The notes: a model not told the origin generated them from the sequence alone. A DNA stretch of 64,000 bases from Hydrogenophaga sp. SL48 (GCF_021729865.1 NZ_CP063400.1:4154001-4218000); one strand, 5' to 3'; counted from the stretch's first letter, positions 27,243 to 35,546 are shown. A program made the numbers and translations.

Positions 27243-28004
27243 ATGCGCGCAATGCCCACCCCATTGCGCCCCGCTGCCCCGCACACGCCCGTGTCCCACC
27301 GCCTGCCCTGGGTCTGGCTGGGCGGACTCGTGCTGCTCACCCTGGCGTGGGACGCCCTGGGCCTGGACCTGCCGCTGATGCAGCAGATCGGCACCCCGCA
27401 GGGCTTTGCGCTGCGCGCCGACACCCTGCTCGAAGGGGTGATGCACGACGGGCTCCGCCAGTCGGCGCTGGGGTTCTACCTCGCCCTGTGGGGCTGGGCG
27501 CTGGTGCCCGACGCGCGGCTGCCGGCGCGCTGGCGGGAGCGGCACCCGCCCCGGCGCGAGCGCCTCACGGTCGTGCTGCTGGTCGCCACGGCACTGGCCG
27601 CCGTGAACCTGGTGAAGTACCACAGCCTCACCAGCTGCCCCTGGGACCTGACGCTCTTCGGGGGACCGGCCCGGTACGTGTCGCACTGGTCGTTCGGTGC
27701 GGTCGATGGCGGCAGCGGACGGTGTTTCCCGGGCGGGCACGTCTCCAGCGCTTTTGCCCTGTTGCCCCTGTGCCTGCCTTGGCTGGCCCCGCCGGCGGGC
27801 TGCCGTGGGCGCGACGTGGCGACGGGCCAGCGCTGGCTGGGCGGCATCCTGTTCATGGGGGCGGTGGCCGGCGCCACCCAGACGGTGCGGGGCGCCCACT
27901 TCCCCAGCCACACGCTCTGGACGCTGGTGCTCTGCGGCGGCGTCGCGCTGACGGGCTGGGGGCTGGCGCAGCCCTGGCTGCGCGCCGTGACCGAACGGAC
28001 ATAG
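27243..28004 (+). CDS. PAP2 family phosphatase, probably acting on lipid A or lipid carriers
   Basis: A 253-residue membrane phosphatase. The three PAP2 motifs are present: NLVKYHSLTSCPWDL (a variant of motif 1), GRCFPGGHVSSAFAL with the catalytic His, and GATQTVRGAHFPSHTLW. Six hydrophobic helices surround them. PAP2 enzymes of this type dephosphorylate or transfer phosphate on lipid A, undecaprenyl diphosphate or phosphatidylglycerol phosphate. Its place opposite a PmrAB-eptA unit with a shared PmrA-like box points to lipid A modification. The start ATG at 27243 could also be 27252. Confidence 0.87.
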   Translation: MRAMPTPLRPAAPHTPVSHRLPWVWLGGLVLLTLAWDALGLDLPLMQQIGTPQGFALRADTLLEGVMHDGLRQSALGFYLALWGWALVPDARLPARWRERHPPRRERLTVVLLVATALAAVNLVKYHSLTSCPWDLTLFGGPARYVSHWSFGAVDGGSGRCFPGGHVSSAFALLPLCLPWLAPPAGCRGRDVATGQRWLGGILFMGAVAGATQTVRGAHFPSHTLWTLVLCGGVALTGWGLAQPWLRAVTERT

Positions 28005-28034
28005 GCCCTCGGCCACCGCTTCTCGGCGGCGGGC

Positions 28035-29135
28035 TCAGAACCCGAGGTTGGTTTTCGCGAAACCGTCCAGGACCACCAGGCGGTGCTGGGCCAGCACCCT
28101 GTAGAACTCGGCCTCGCCCACGGAGCGCGACAGGTAGGCGTCACAGCCCGCCAGGCCCGCCTTGATGCGGTCCATGCTGCCGGCGGTGGGCGCGAACACC
28201 ATCACGACCGGTGGCTGACCGTTCGGCAGCTTGCGCTGTTTGGCGCTGCGGCAGACCGAATACGCGTCAGGATCGCCCTTGAGACGGTCGATCGCCACCA
28301 GGCGGTACGGGTGGGACTTGAGCAAGGTCAGCGCCTGCGCCGCCTCGCGCGACCAGTCGATGTTGAGCCCGTAGCGTTTGAAGCGTTTGTGCAGGATGCG
28401 CCCCTCGACCAGGCTTTCCGCCACCAGCAGCACGTCGCCCCGCGGGGCTTCCGCGACCGGTGGCTTGGGCGCCCGTGTGGCAACGCCCGACCGGGAGGCC
28501 GGCGCACGCGAGGGCACCACCGTCCGGGGGGGCGTGGGCATCACGTCCAGCGCGCCGAAGTCGGTGATGCCGACCACCCCCGGGCGCTCGTGCCGTGGCA
28601 TCTCGGCCTCGCGCCGCGACGCTGCCGGGGCGGGCGGGCGGGCGGGCGCGGCGGTGGACCGCGTCATGGGCCGCGTGGCCGGGAACTCGGATTGGGGTGA
28701 ACGGGCGCGTTGGCGGGGCGCCGTCGCCAGCGGCACCTGCGCGCTGAGGCCGGGCTCGGTGACCGCGAAGGCCCGATCGGCCCCGCGCTGGGGCGCGACC
28801 GGGGGCGTGTGAACGGACGCCGGGCGCCGCACGCCCATCAGCCCGTCCAGCGCGGCCAGCACACCCACGAGCTTGACCGGCTTGCGCTGCAGCGGCCAGC
28901 CGGTGCCCCCATCGTTCTGCCCGATCAGCATCACCTTGCCCGGCAGCTCGGCGTAGCGGACCAGGTGAAGCGCCTGGGCGTTGTCGGCGTTGACGATCAG
29001 CAACTGAGCGTCCATGACCTCGTCTTGCACGATGTAGGCGGGAGGACGGCGCGATGCCAAACGGAAGAACGACTCGAACGTCGCCGATTCCTTCTCCGCA
29101 AAACCGACCAGTGCCACCGAATAAACGCCTGCCAT
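28035..29135 (-). CDS. Protein with two degenerate receiver-like domains
   Basis: A 366-residue protein with no signal peptide. Residues 1-105 (VYSVALVGFAEKESATFESFF, DAQLLIVNADNAQ, GKVMLIGQND) and residues 235-366 (GDVLLVAESLVEGRILHKRF, YRLVAIDRLKGDPDA, PPVVMVFAPTAG, CDAYLSRSVGEAEFYRVL) look like CheY-type folds. The second domain keeps an Asp at the phosphoacceptor strand, but Arg stands near where the invariant Lys should be. A 120-residue Pro/Arg/Ala-rich linker joins them. The protein may be a phosphorylation-independent scaffold. It is monocistronic. Confidence 0.6.
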   Translation of the reverse strand: MAGVYSVALVGFAEKESATFESFFRLASRRPPAYIVQDEVMDAQLLIVNADNAQALHLVRYAELPGKVMLIGQNDGGTGWPLQRKPVKLVGVLAALDGLMGVRRPASVHTPPVAPQRGADRAFAVTEPGLSAQVPLATAPRQRARSPQSEFPATRPMTRSTAAPARPPAPAASRREAEMPRHERPGVVGITDFGALDVMPTPPRTVVPSRAPASRSGVATRAPKPPVAEAPRGDVLLVAESLVEGRILHKRFKRYGLNIDWSREAAQALTLLKSHPYRLVAIDRLKGDPDAYSVCRSAKQRKLPNGQPPVVMVFAPTAGSMDRIKAGLAGCDAYLSRSVGEAEFYRVLAQHRLVVLDGFAKTNLGF

Positions 29136-29309
29136 TCACCCTCCGAGTGCATACAAAGGAACTCATTCCCGATCGATTGAGTATGCCCGTTCTGATGAAA
29201 ATGGCCGCTGTCCGGGGGCACGCGGAGCACGGCACCGTGACGCAGTTCCCCTTTTGTGATCACAGGCAACCGCGATCTGCGATAGTGACTTTCCGACCCA
29301 GGAGCCCCC

Positions 29310-29795
29310 ATGCCCAGCATCTACGACTTCACCGCCCAGTCCATCGAAGGCGCCCCCGTCGCCCTGGAGCAGTTCCGGGGCCACCCGTTGCTGATCGTCA
29401 ACACGGCGAGCGCCTGTGGGTTCACGCCGCAGTTCGGCGGTCTGGAGCGGCTGCACCAGACCTACGGCGCGCGCGGGTTGGTGGTGCTGGGTTTCCCGTG
29501 CAACCAGTTTGGCGGCCAGGACCCGGGCAGCGACGGTGAGATTGCCACGTTCTGCCAGCGCAATTTCGGCGTGACCTTTCCGATGATGAGCAAGATCGAC
29601 GTCAACGGTGCCGACGCCCACCCGCTCTACCAGTGGCTCGCGGCCGAGGCGCCGGGCCTGCTCGGCAGCAAGGCCATCAAGTGGAACTTCACCAAGTTCC
29701 TGGTCGGGAAAGATGGCACGGTGCTCAAGCGCTATGCCCCACAGGACGCCCCCGAGAAGCTGGCCAAGGACATCGAGGCGGCTCTGAAGGCGTGA
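29310..29795 (+). CDS. Glutathione peroxidase (thiol peroxidase type)
   Basis: A 161-residue cytoplasmic peroxidase that reduces hydroperoxides with glutathione or thioredoxin. The peroxidatic Cys36 is in VNTASACGFTPQ. The other tetrad residues are in GFPCNQFGGQDPGSD and IKWNFTKFLV. A second Cys in the GFPCNQF and CQRNFGV segments could act as the resolving Cys. The length is normal for BtuE-type enzymes. AGGAG lies about eight bases before the ATG. A 3'-UTR repeat follows immediately. Confidence 0.94.
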   Translation: MPSIYDFTAQSIEGAPVALEQFRGHPLLIVNTASACGFTPQFGGLERLHQTYGARGLVVLGFPCNQFGGQDPGSDGEIATFCQRNFGVTFPMMSKIDVNGADAHPLYQWLAAEAPGLLGSKAIKWNFTKFLVGKDGTVLKRYAPQDAPEKLAKDIEAALKA

Positions 29796-29796
29796 A

Positions 29797-29880
29797 CGCC
29801 CCCACACGCTGCCGCTGCGCGGGTCGTTGCCCCCCGAGGGGGCTGATCCGGCTTGGGGCGGCCCGGCGCCGGATCGCGGC
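29797..29880 (+). repeat. 3'-UTR hairpin repeat, copy 6
   Basis: Starts two bases after the glutathione peroxidase stop. From the CCCCCCGAGGGGG hairpin to GGCGCCGGATCGC it is essentially identical to copy 2 behind the alkene reductase, although the flanking genes are unrelated. Confidence 0.82.
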
Positions 29881-29904
29881 CCCACAACCCCAACGCTGCG
29901 CCGC

Positions 29905-30588
29905 TCAGCAATCCGCTTCGACCTGCCGCAGCAGGTCGGCGAGCGTCTTGCCGGGTTCGTCGACAAAGCGCAGGTCCAGCGCCTTCAGCGCCTCGATGCG
30001 GTCCACGCGGAAGCTGCGGAAGTCCTGCCGGCGCTCGCACCAGGCCGCCAGCGTCCAGACCTTGCCCCAGAAAAAGCAGCCCAGCGGCCGCACCGTGCGG
30101 GTGCTGCGCTGTTCGCTGGCGTCGCGGTATTCGATCTCCAGCACCGTGCGGCGCTGGGAGGCCTCGCGCAGCCGCTGCAGCAAACCGCCCACCCCCGGCG
30201 GCAGCCCCACGGGCGGCACGAGCATGGGCATGCGGTCCACCTCGGTGCGCATGGCGGCGGGCAGCACCGACAGCACGCGCGACATGGCGTCACCCGCGGC
30301 CCGCGCCAGCGCCGGGTCCAGCCATTGCTGCGCGATGCGCGTGGCCACCGCGAGCGCGCGCGCTTCGTCGGCGGTGAACATGAGCGGCGGCAGGTCGAAT
30401 CCCTTGCCCAGCCGGTAGCCCACGCCGGCCTCGCCCTCGATGGGCACACCCTGCGCCTGCAGGTCGGCCACGTCGCGGTACACGGTGCGCGGCGAGACCT
30501 CCAGCCGCTGGGCGAGCCAGGCCGCCGTGGACAGGCGCCGGCCGCGGATCAGCTGCACCAGGGCAAAGAGCCGGTCGGCGCGGCGCAT
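29905..30588 (-). CDS. YafY family transcriptional regulator (HTH plus WYL)
   Basis: A 227-residue regulator. The N-terminal HTH_11 domain reads RRADRLFALVQLIRGRRLSTAAWLAQRLEVSPRTVYRDV. The C-terminal half has the WYL core (RTVRPLGCFFWGKVWTLAAWCERRQDFRSFRVDRI). WYL domains bind nucleotides or other ligands and often control stress or defence genes. Here the neighbour four bases downstream in the same direction of reading order is the DUF6151 gene, which it may regulate. Confidence 0.9.
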   Translation of the reverse strand: MRRADRLFALVQLIRGRRLSTAAWLAQRLEVSPRTVYRDVADLQAQGVPIEGEAGVGYRLGKGFDLPPLMFTADEARALAVATRIAQQWLDPALARAAGDAMSRVLSVLPAAMRTEVDRMPMLVPPVGLPPGVGGLLQRLREASQRRTVLEIEYRDASEQRSTRTVRPLGCFFWGKVWTLAAWCERRQDFRSFRVDRIEALKALDLRFVDEPGKTLADLLRQVEADC

Positions 30589-30592
30589 GGGG

Positions 30593-31198
30593 TCAGCCCA
30601 GGCCCGGCGTGGGCCGCAGGCGCGCGCGCGCCTCGGTCGAAAGCACCGTGGGCTCGGCCACCGGCGCGCCGGACGCGGTGAAAAACGGCGTGTCTTTGTA
30701 GCGCCCCGACAGGCGGCTGCCCGCCACCATCGCCAGGATGCGCAGCAACGAGCCGGCCATGCCGAAGGCCTGCGGCATGGGCTCGCCGATCGCGCTGTCG
30801 GTGTTGGCGCTCCCTCGCACCGGGCCGAACGCGGCCTCCACCGGCGCGGAGTCGAGGCACTGCACCAGCAGGCCGGTGAAAGGCATGTTGCGGCTGGTCA
30901 TGGTGTTGCCCACCGGGGTGCGGCAACACGCGGCGTACCAGCGCAACATGCCCTTGCTGGACAGGCGCATCACCGCCAGGTGCGACGCGCCCTGCGTGAT
31001 CTGGATGCGGTGCGGCGCGAGTTGAATCACGTCCGAACCGCCCTGCGCGTCGAGCACCTGGTGGGCCGGCCCCAGGAACCGCGCAAAGGCCTGACAGTCC
31101 TGGCAGTAACACAGCATGCGGTTGCTGCGGCCGTTCAATGCGACGTGGCCTCGCAGCGCGCCGCATCGGCAGCGCAGGGGATGGACGGCAGGGGACAT
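30593..31198 (-). CDS. DUF6151 family protein (GFA-like, cysteine motifs)
   Basis: A 201-residue protein of unknown function. It begins with CRCGALRGHV and MLCYCQDCQAFARFLG, a pattern reminiscent of the zinc-binding GFA domain, and continues RWYAACCRTPVGNTM. These cysteines probably bind zinc. The second half has no recognised motif. Its stop lies four bases before the start of the YafY regulator, suggesting a two-gene unit. Confidence 0.78.
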   Translation of the reverse strand: MSPAVHPLRCRCGALRGHVALNGRSNRMLCYCQDCQAFARFLGPAHQVLDAQGGSDVIQLAPHRIQITQGASHLAVMRLSSKGMLRWYAACCRTPVGNTMTSRNMPFTGLLVQCLDSAPVEAAFGPVRGSANTDSAIGEPMPQAFGMAGSLLRILAMVAGSRLSGRYKDTPFFTASGAPVAEPTVLSTEARARLRPTPGLG

Positions 31199-31245
31199 GG
31201 TGACTCCGGGGGGGGCGGGTGGCGCTTATTGTGCGGTCGCCTCAG

Positions 31246-31408
31246 AGGCTGAGAGTTTTTCGGGCGTGTCCGAGCAACGCCCCAAAACGTGCCCGATCAA
31301 GGCGCAAAGCACAGCCATAGCTGGCTATGGCGCGCGTTTGCAGAGACTAGCGGGTGCGTTTTGGGGTGGTGAGCGGGCACGAGCGAAAGACTCACAGCCT
31401 CTCAGCCT
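31246..31408. repeat. Long imperfect inverted repeat with central hairpin
   Basis: A 163-base element. Outer arms AGGCTGAGAG (31246-31255) and CTCTCAGCCT (31399-31408) are perfect. Inner arms CCCCAAAACG (31280-31289) and CGTTTTGGGG (31357-31366) are perfect. The centre is GCCATAG-CTGG-CTATGGC (31314-31331). The right arm includes the last codons and stop of the EVE-domain gene. It could be a MITE-like element, a structured RNA or a bidirectional terminator between two minus-strand genes. Confidence 0.75.
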
Positions 31409-31868
31409 GCACCAGGCCCGGGGACGCCAGATCCGCGCGCATGGCCCGCGCGATCCGGCGCATGTCGTCCGAAGACACCTCGAACAGGCCGAAGCGGAGC
31501 TTGTGGCCCCAGCGCTGCCGGTCCTCGACGAAGTCGAGTCCGTCGAGCAGCGGCGCGATGGGCGCGGGCTGCGCGCTCACGTAGCGCACATCACGGCGGT
31601 GTGGCACGAAGCCGCCGCCCATGTCGACCGCGTAGGGCTCGCCCGCCTGCACCACACCGAGGCTCACGAAACGCTGCAGCCGGTCTTTGCCGCCCATGGT
31701 CCGGGCGGGTGCGTAGCAGGCCACCACGTCGCCGGCACGCAGGCGTTTGAGCGGCGCGCTTTTGCCGTGGCAGACCTGCATGAAGCCCACGGGGGTGTGG
31801 TCGCGCCCGCGCAGCGCGTGTTCGGCGCTGGCGACCGCGATCCAGTGGCGGGACATGGTGGGGATCAT
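31392..31868 (-). CDS. EVE domain-containing protein (UPF0310)
   Basis: A 158-residue single-domain protein: HWIAVASAEHALRGRDHTPVGFMQVCHGK, AGDVVACYAPARTMGG, then PHRRDVRYVS and RFGLFEVSSDDMRRIARAM. EVE domains share the PUA-like fold and bind modified bases in RNA or DNA. The role of the stand-alone form is not known. An in-frame ATG at 31856 is an alternative start. It is 6 bases downstream of the VOC gene on the same strand. Confidence 0.85.
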   Translation of the reverse strand: MIPTMSRHWIAVASAEHALRGRDHTPVGFMQVCHGKSAPLKRLRAGDVVACYAPARTMGGKDRLQRFVSLGVVQAGEPYAVDMGGGFVPHRRDVRYVSAQPAPIAPLLDGLDFVEDRQRWGHKLRFGLFEVSSDDMRRIARAMRADLASPGLVQAERL

Positions 31869-31874
31869 GGGGCT

Positions 31875-32252
31875 TCAGGCCAGCGCGTGAAGACCGACGC
31901 GGTTGCCTTCGCTGTCGATGATGTGGGCGAAGCAGCCCATGCCCTCGGGCAGGGTCACCTTGGGCAAGGCCACGCGGCCACCTGCGGCGGGGACGCGCGC
32001 CAGCCAGGCGTCGAGCGAGGACCCGGCGTTCAGGTAGACCAGCGTACCGTCCGCCGAAGGCTGGAAGCGTGGGTTCTTGAGCAGGGCGCCTTTCACATCG
32101 TCTTCGCCATCGACCTCAAACACACCGAGCTCCTCGCCCGGCCCGCCAAAGGCTTCGCGGCGCAGCGAGCGGCCGGTGAGCGCGGCATAAAAACCAAGGG
32201 CCCGGTCCATGTCGGCAACGGGAATTTCAAACCAGTTCAGGGCGTGTGCCAT
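31875..32252 (-). CDS. VOC family protein
   Basis: A 125-residue glyoxalase-fold protein: NWFEIPVADMDRALGFYAALTGRSL at the start, VYLNAGSSLDAWLARVPAAGGRV in the middle and HIIDSEGNRVGLHAL at the end. Typical metal ligands are only partly kept, so it may be a binding or non-glyoxalase member. It starts a probable two-gene unit with the EVE gene. A perfect 24-base dyad lies 50 bases upstream. Confidence 0.85.
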   Translation of the reverse strand: MAHALNWFEIPVADMDRALGFYAALTGRSLRREAFGGPGEELGVFEVDGEDDVKGALLKNPRFQPSADGTLVYLNAGSSLDAWLARVPAAGGRVALPKVTLPEGMGCFAHIIDSEGNRVGLHALA

Positions 32253-32301
32253 GTGTCTCTCCAGGGGGTTGATGGAACAGGCTGCGGATTCTGCGGACCC
32301 C

Positions 32302-32325
32302 CTGCTGACAGCGCTGTGTCAGCAG
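32302..32325. promoter_or_regulatory. Palindrome upstream of the VOC-EVE genes
   Basis: CTGCTGACA-GCGCTG-TGTCAGCAG is a perfect nine-base dyad 50 bases before the VOC start codon. The centre ACAGCGCTGT is itself a palindrome. Its position suggests an operator for an unknown dimeric repressor. Confidence 0.45.
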
Positions 32326-32399
32326 CCTGTCACACCCTTTCCCGACGTCATGTCAGCTATCCACGGCGCCGGAGCGCCACCCGCGACGCATGAAACAAC

Positions 32400-32588
32400 G
32401 CCACCCAGAGGCACCGCCGGGCCGCCCTTCGACAAGCTCAGGACGGACGGCCAGTGCCGCCCCCTTGAGAGGGGCTGAGGACCGCGGCTCCAAGCCGGCC
32501 CGCGCAGGCTTGGACGGGACGAAGAGGCATCGGCTCCGACGATGCCGCGGCCTGCAAGGCACGCGAAGCGGCGCAGGGGGTGCTTCTC
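32400..32588 (-). repeat. 3'-UTR hairpin repeat, copy 7, split by an insertion and carrying a REP-like segment
   Basis: Read from the lrgB stop on the minus strand, the element starts CACCCCCTGCGCCGCTTCG, is broken by about 75 bases, then resumes CCCCTCTCAAGGGGGCGGC and GGCACTGGCCGTC. The centre (32423-32443) is the GCTTGTCGAAGGGC motif, as in copy 3. It ends GGCCCGGCGGTGCC. No gene is seen in 32326-32589. Confidence 0.68.
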
Positions 32589-32589
32589 G

Positions 32590-33348
32590 CTAGATCCAGC
32601 GCAGCAACCAACCCGCCACCACGGGCAGCGCCACCGCACTGAACAGCGCCGTGAGCCCCATCGCGAGGCCGGCGAAGGCGCCCATTTCCTCGCTCACCAG
32701 GAACGCGCGCGCGGTGCCGATGCCATGCGCGGCCGTGCCGAGCGCGAAGCCGCGCACCGTCGGGTCGGTGATGCGAAGCGCGTCAAACAGGTGGCGCGCG
32801 CTCGCCGCGCCGAGGATGCCGGTGCACACCACGAGCACGGCGGTGAGCGTGGGCAGGCCACCGATCTTTTCGGCAATGCCCATGGCCACGGGCGCCGTGA
32901 CCGACTTGGGCGCGAGCGAAGCGATGGTGGCCTTGGACGCGCCGAGCGCCCAGCCCACGCCGATGGCCGTGACGGTGGCCGCCAGCGTGCCCACCACCAG
33001 CGCGGCGGCCATGGGAAACCAGAGGCGTTTGAGCCGCGCGAGCTGTTCGAACAGCGGCACCGACAGCGCCACCGTGGCCGGCCCGAGCAGGAAGTGCACG
33101 AACTGCGCGCCCTCGAAGTAGGTGGCGTAGGGCGTGCCCGTGGCCCAGAGCAGCACACCGAGCACGATCACCGACAGGGCCACCGGATTGGCCAGCGGAT
33201 GGAAGCCGCTGCGCCGGTAGGTCACGAACGCGCCGTGGTAGACCAGCAGCGTGACCGTGAGGCCGAGCAACGGCGACGCAGAGAGGTAGACCCAGACATC
33301 GGCCAGGCGGCCAACGGCCACGCCAGCGAGGGGCAGGCCTTCGTTCAT
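32590..33348 (-). CDS. lrgB: LrgB family protein (murein hydrolase export regulator)
   Basis: A 252-residue inner-membrane protein with about six to seven helices. Family landmarks are YRRSGFHPLANPVALSVIV, FVHFLLGPATVALSVPLFEQ, LAPKSVTAPVAMGIAEKIGG and GTAAHGIGTARAFLVSEE. LrgB/CidB works with LrgA/CidA; roles in murein hydrolase control and in export of small metabolites have been proposed. The start overlaps the lrgA stop by four bases. Confidence 0.93.
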   Translation of the reverse strand: MNEGLPLAGVAVGRLADVWVYLSASPLLGLTVTLLVYHGAFVTYRRSGFHPLANPVALSVIVLGVLLWATGTPYATYFEGAQFVHFLLGPATVALSVPLFEQLARLKRLWFPMAAALVVGTLAATVTAIGVGWALGASKATIASLAPKSVTAPVAMGIAEKIGGLPTLTAVLVVCTGILGAASARHLFDALRITDPTVRGFALGTAAHGIGTARAFLVSEEMGAFAGLAMGLTALFSAVALPVVAGWLLRWI

Positions 33349-33710
33349 GCCGGGTCGTGATCAGCGGGCGGCGCCGCGCGCTTCATCAGCCACGCCATGG
33401 TGAGCGCCGCGCTGGCCAGGCCCACCAGCGTGCTGGCCACCAGCGCCACGCCGATGGCCAGGGCCTCGTCGCCCAGGCGCTGCAGGTGCAGCATCACGCC
33501 CACGCCGGCGGGCACGAAGAGCAGCGAGAGGTGTTGCAGCAGGGTCTGCGCCGTGGGCTTGATGGCGCCGAGCAGCGAAGGCCGCATCACCAGCGTCAGC
33601 AGCAGCAAGGCCATGCCCACCACCGGGCCCGGCACCGGCGCGGCCAGCGCGCGCACCAGCGCTTCGCCGATCAGCTGGAACACGAGCAGGGTGGCGAGCG
33701 CGGGGATCAT
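33345..33710 (-). CDS. lrgA: CidA/LrgA family protein
   Basis: A 121-residue holin-like membrane protein with four helices. It reads ATLLVFQLIGEALVRALAAPVPGPVVGMALLLL, then LLQHLSLLFVPAGVGVMLHL, the conserved CidA/LrgA core. It forms the first half of the lrgAB pair and overlaps lrgB by four bases. It follows the DUF3597 gene after seven bases, so the three may be co-transcribed. Confidence 0.92.
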   Translation of the reverse strand: MIPALATLLVFQLIGEALVRALAAPVPGPVVGMALLLLTLVMRPSLLGAIKPTAQTLLQHLSLLFVPAGVGVMLHLQRLGDEALAIGVALVASTLVGLASAALTMAWLMKRAAPPADHDPA

Positions 33711-33717
33711 CCGCCGA

Positions 33718-34131
33718 TCAGAGCAGCTCTTCCGGGATGTTGCCGCCGTTGGCCGCGATGTGGGCCAGCACGTTTTTGTGCAGCCACATGTTCATCTGGG
33801 CGGAGTCGGCCATCTTGTCGTCGGGGCAGTACAGCTCCTTGGCCAGTTCCTTGCGCGCGGCGAGGCTGCTGTCCAGGCCCAGCAGCTTGAGCAGGTCGAC
33901 GATGGAGGTCTTCCAGTTGAGCTTCTCCGGGTGGTTGGCGGCCTTCTCCGTCAGCAGGGCGACCACGTCCACCATGGTGATGGAATTGACCACCGGCTCG
34001 GCCGGGGCGGCCGCCACCGGGGCGGGTGCTGCGGCGGGCGCCGGTGCAGCCGCAGGGGGTGGTGTGATGACGGGCGCAGCAGCGGCCTCTTTCATACCCA
34101 ACTTTTCCAGGATGTTGCTGAAGAAACCCAT
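33718..34131 (-). CDS. DUF3597 domain-containing protein
   Basis: A 137-residue protein. The N-terminus MGFFSNILEKLGM is an amphipathic helix, then comes an Ala/Pro-rich linker and the DUF3597 domain (ITMVDVVALLTEKAANHPEKLNWKTSIVDLLKLLGLDSSLAARKELAKEL...). The C-terminal domain is helical and its role is unknown; a LysM-like or peptidoglycan-related function has been suggested for relatives. GGAG seven bases upstream supports the ATG at 34131. Confidence 0.88.
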   Translation of the reverse strand: MGFFSNILEKLGMKEAAAAPVITPPPAAAPAPAAAPAPVAAAPAEPVVNSITMVDVVALLTEKAANHPEKLNWKTSIVDLLKLLGLDSSLAARKELAKELYCPDDKMADSAQMNMWLHKNVLAHIAANGGNIPEELL

Positions 34132-34295
34132 GTCAAATCTCCAATGGCGTCGTGAACACAAAGCACGGCGCCAGACGCTGATGGTACCGCGGCCCCAGCT
34201 TATCGCTGTCCGGCGACAACAGCGTTACTTATTTGTATCGCCGCGGCGGCCCGGTGCCAGCCAGGCCGGCGCCCGTGCGGAAATGCCCACCGGTG

Positions 34296-35525
34296 TCAGC
34301 TCAACGCCTCATCCAGCAGCTCCACCCAGTGCCGCACCGGCGTGGCCGTGCCGCTCTGCAGGTGGGTGATGCAGCCGATGTTGGCGCTGGTGATCACGTC
34401 GGGTTTCAGCTCGCTCAGGTGGCCGAGCTTGCGGTCGCGCAGCTGGTACGACAGCCCGGGGTTGAGCACCGAATAGGTGCCGGCCGAGCCACAACACAGG
34501 TGCGCCTCGTTCTTCGCCACCATCACCGTGAAACCCATGGCCGACAGGTGCTGCTCCACGCCGCCCCTGAGCTGCTGGCCGTGCTGCAACGTGCAGGGCG
34601 GGTGAAAGCCGATGACCTTTTTCGCATCGGGCTGCTTCGTCAGCAGGGGTTTCAGCACCGGCACCAGTTCGGGCAGCAGCTCGCTCAGGTCGCGGGTCAG
34701 CAGGCTCACCCGTGCGGCCTTGTGCGCGTGGGTCGGGTCGTCGGCCAGGATGTGGCCGTACTCCCTCACGGTCACCCCACAGCCGGACGCGTTCATCACG
34801 ATCGCCTCCACACCCTGCTCCAGCAGCGGCCACCAGGCGTCGATGTTGGCGCGCATCTGCGCCATGCCGCCGTCCTGGTCGTTCAGGTGGAACTTCACCG
34901 CACCACAACAGCCGGCCTCGGGCGCGATCACGGTCTGGATGCCGGCGGCGTCGAGCACGCGCGCGGTGGCGAAGTTGATGTTGGGCATCATCGCCGGCTG
35001 CACACAGCCCGCGAGCATCAGCACCTTGCGCGCGTGGGTCCGCGTGGGCCAGGTGCCGGCGTTTTGCTTCGCCGGCACCTTGTTTTTCAGCGAGGCCGGC
35101 AGCAGCCCGCGCACCAGCTGGCCCAACTTCATCGCGGGGCCGAAGGCCGGCGAGGTCAGGCCCTCTTTCAGCAGCCAGCGCACCGCCGTTTCGCCCGCCG
35201 GGCGCGGCACTTTTTCGTCCACGATCTTGCGGCCGATGTCGATCAGATGGCCGTAGTCCACGCCACTGGGGCAGGTGCTTTCGCAGTTGCGGCAGGTGAG
35301 GCAGCGGTCCAGGTGCAGCTGCGTCTTGCGCGTGGGCTCTGCCCCTTCGAGCACCTGCTTCATGAGGTAGATGCGGCCGCGCGGCCCGTCCAGTTCGTCG
35401 CCGAGCAACTGGTAGGTCGGGCAGGTGGCGGTGCAGAAACCGCAGTGCACGCACTTGCGCAGGATGGCCTCGGCGGCCTGGCCGTCGAGGGTGTTCTTGT
35501 ATTCGGGGGCGAGCTGGGTTTGCAT
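34296..35525 (-). CDS. glcF: Glycolate oxidase iron-sulfur subunit GlcF
   Basis: A 409-residue subunit of glycolate dehydrogenase, which oxidises glycolate to glyoxylate and passes electrons to the respiratory chain. Two [4Fe-4S] clusters are bound by CVHCGFCTATCPTYQ and CLTCRNCESTCPSG. Two CCG domains follow (EAGCCGAVKFHLND and AHLCCGSAGTYSV). The ATG at 35525 gives the usual MQTQLAPEYKNT start. It is separated from glcE by a repeat of about 80 bases. A partner glcD is not found within this window. Confidence 0.95.
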   Translation of the reverse strand: MQTQLAPEYKNTLDGQAAEAILRKCVHCGFCTATCPTYQLLGDELDGPRGRIYLMKQVLEGAEPTRKTQLHLDRCLTCRNCESTCPSGVDYGHLIDIGRKIVDEKVPRPAGETAVRWLLKEGLTSPAFGPAMKLGQLVRGLLPASLKNKVPAKQNAGTWPTRTHARKVLMLAGCVQPAMMPNINFATARVLDAAGIQTVIAPEAGCCGAVKFHLNDQDGGMAQMRANIDAWWPLLEQGVEAIVMNASGCGVTVREYGHILADDPTHAHKAARVSLLTRDLSELLPELVPVLKPLLTKQPDAKKVIGFHPPCTLQHGQQLRGGVEQHLSAMGFTVMVAKNEAHLCCGSAGTYSVLNPGLSYQLRDRKLGHLSELKPDVITSANIGCITHLQSGTATPVRHWVELLDEALS

Positions 35526-35546
35526 GTGGTTCAGACGATTGAAACC

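Noticed and set aside
32253..32589. Possible small genes between the VOC and lrgB genes
   Set aside because: The short frames are formed by the repeat element and nested palindrome; none has a domain or good start.
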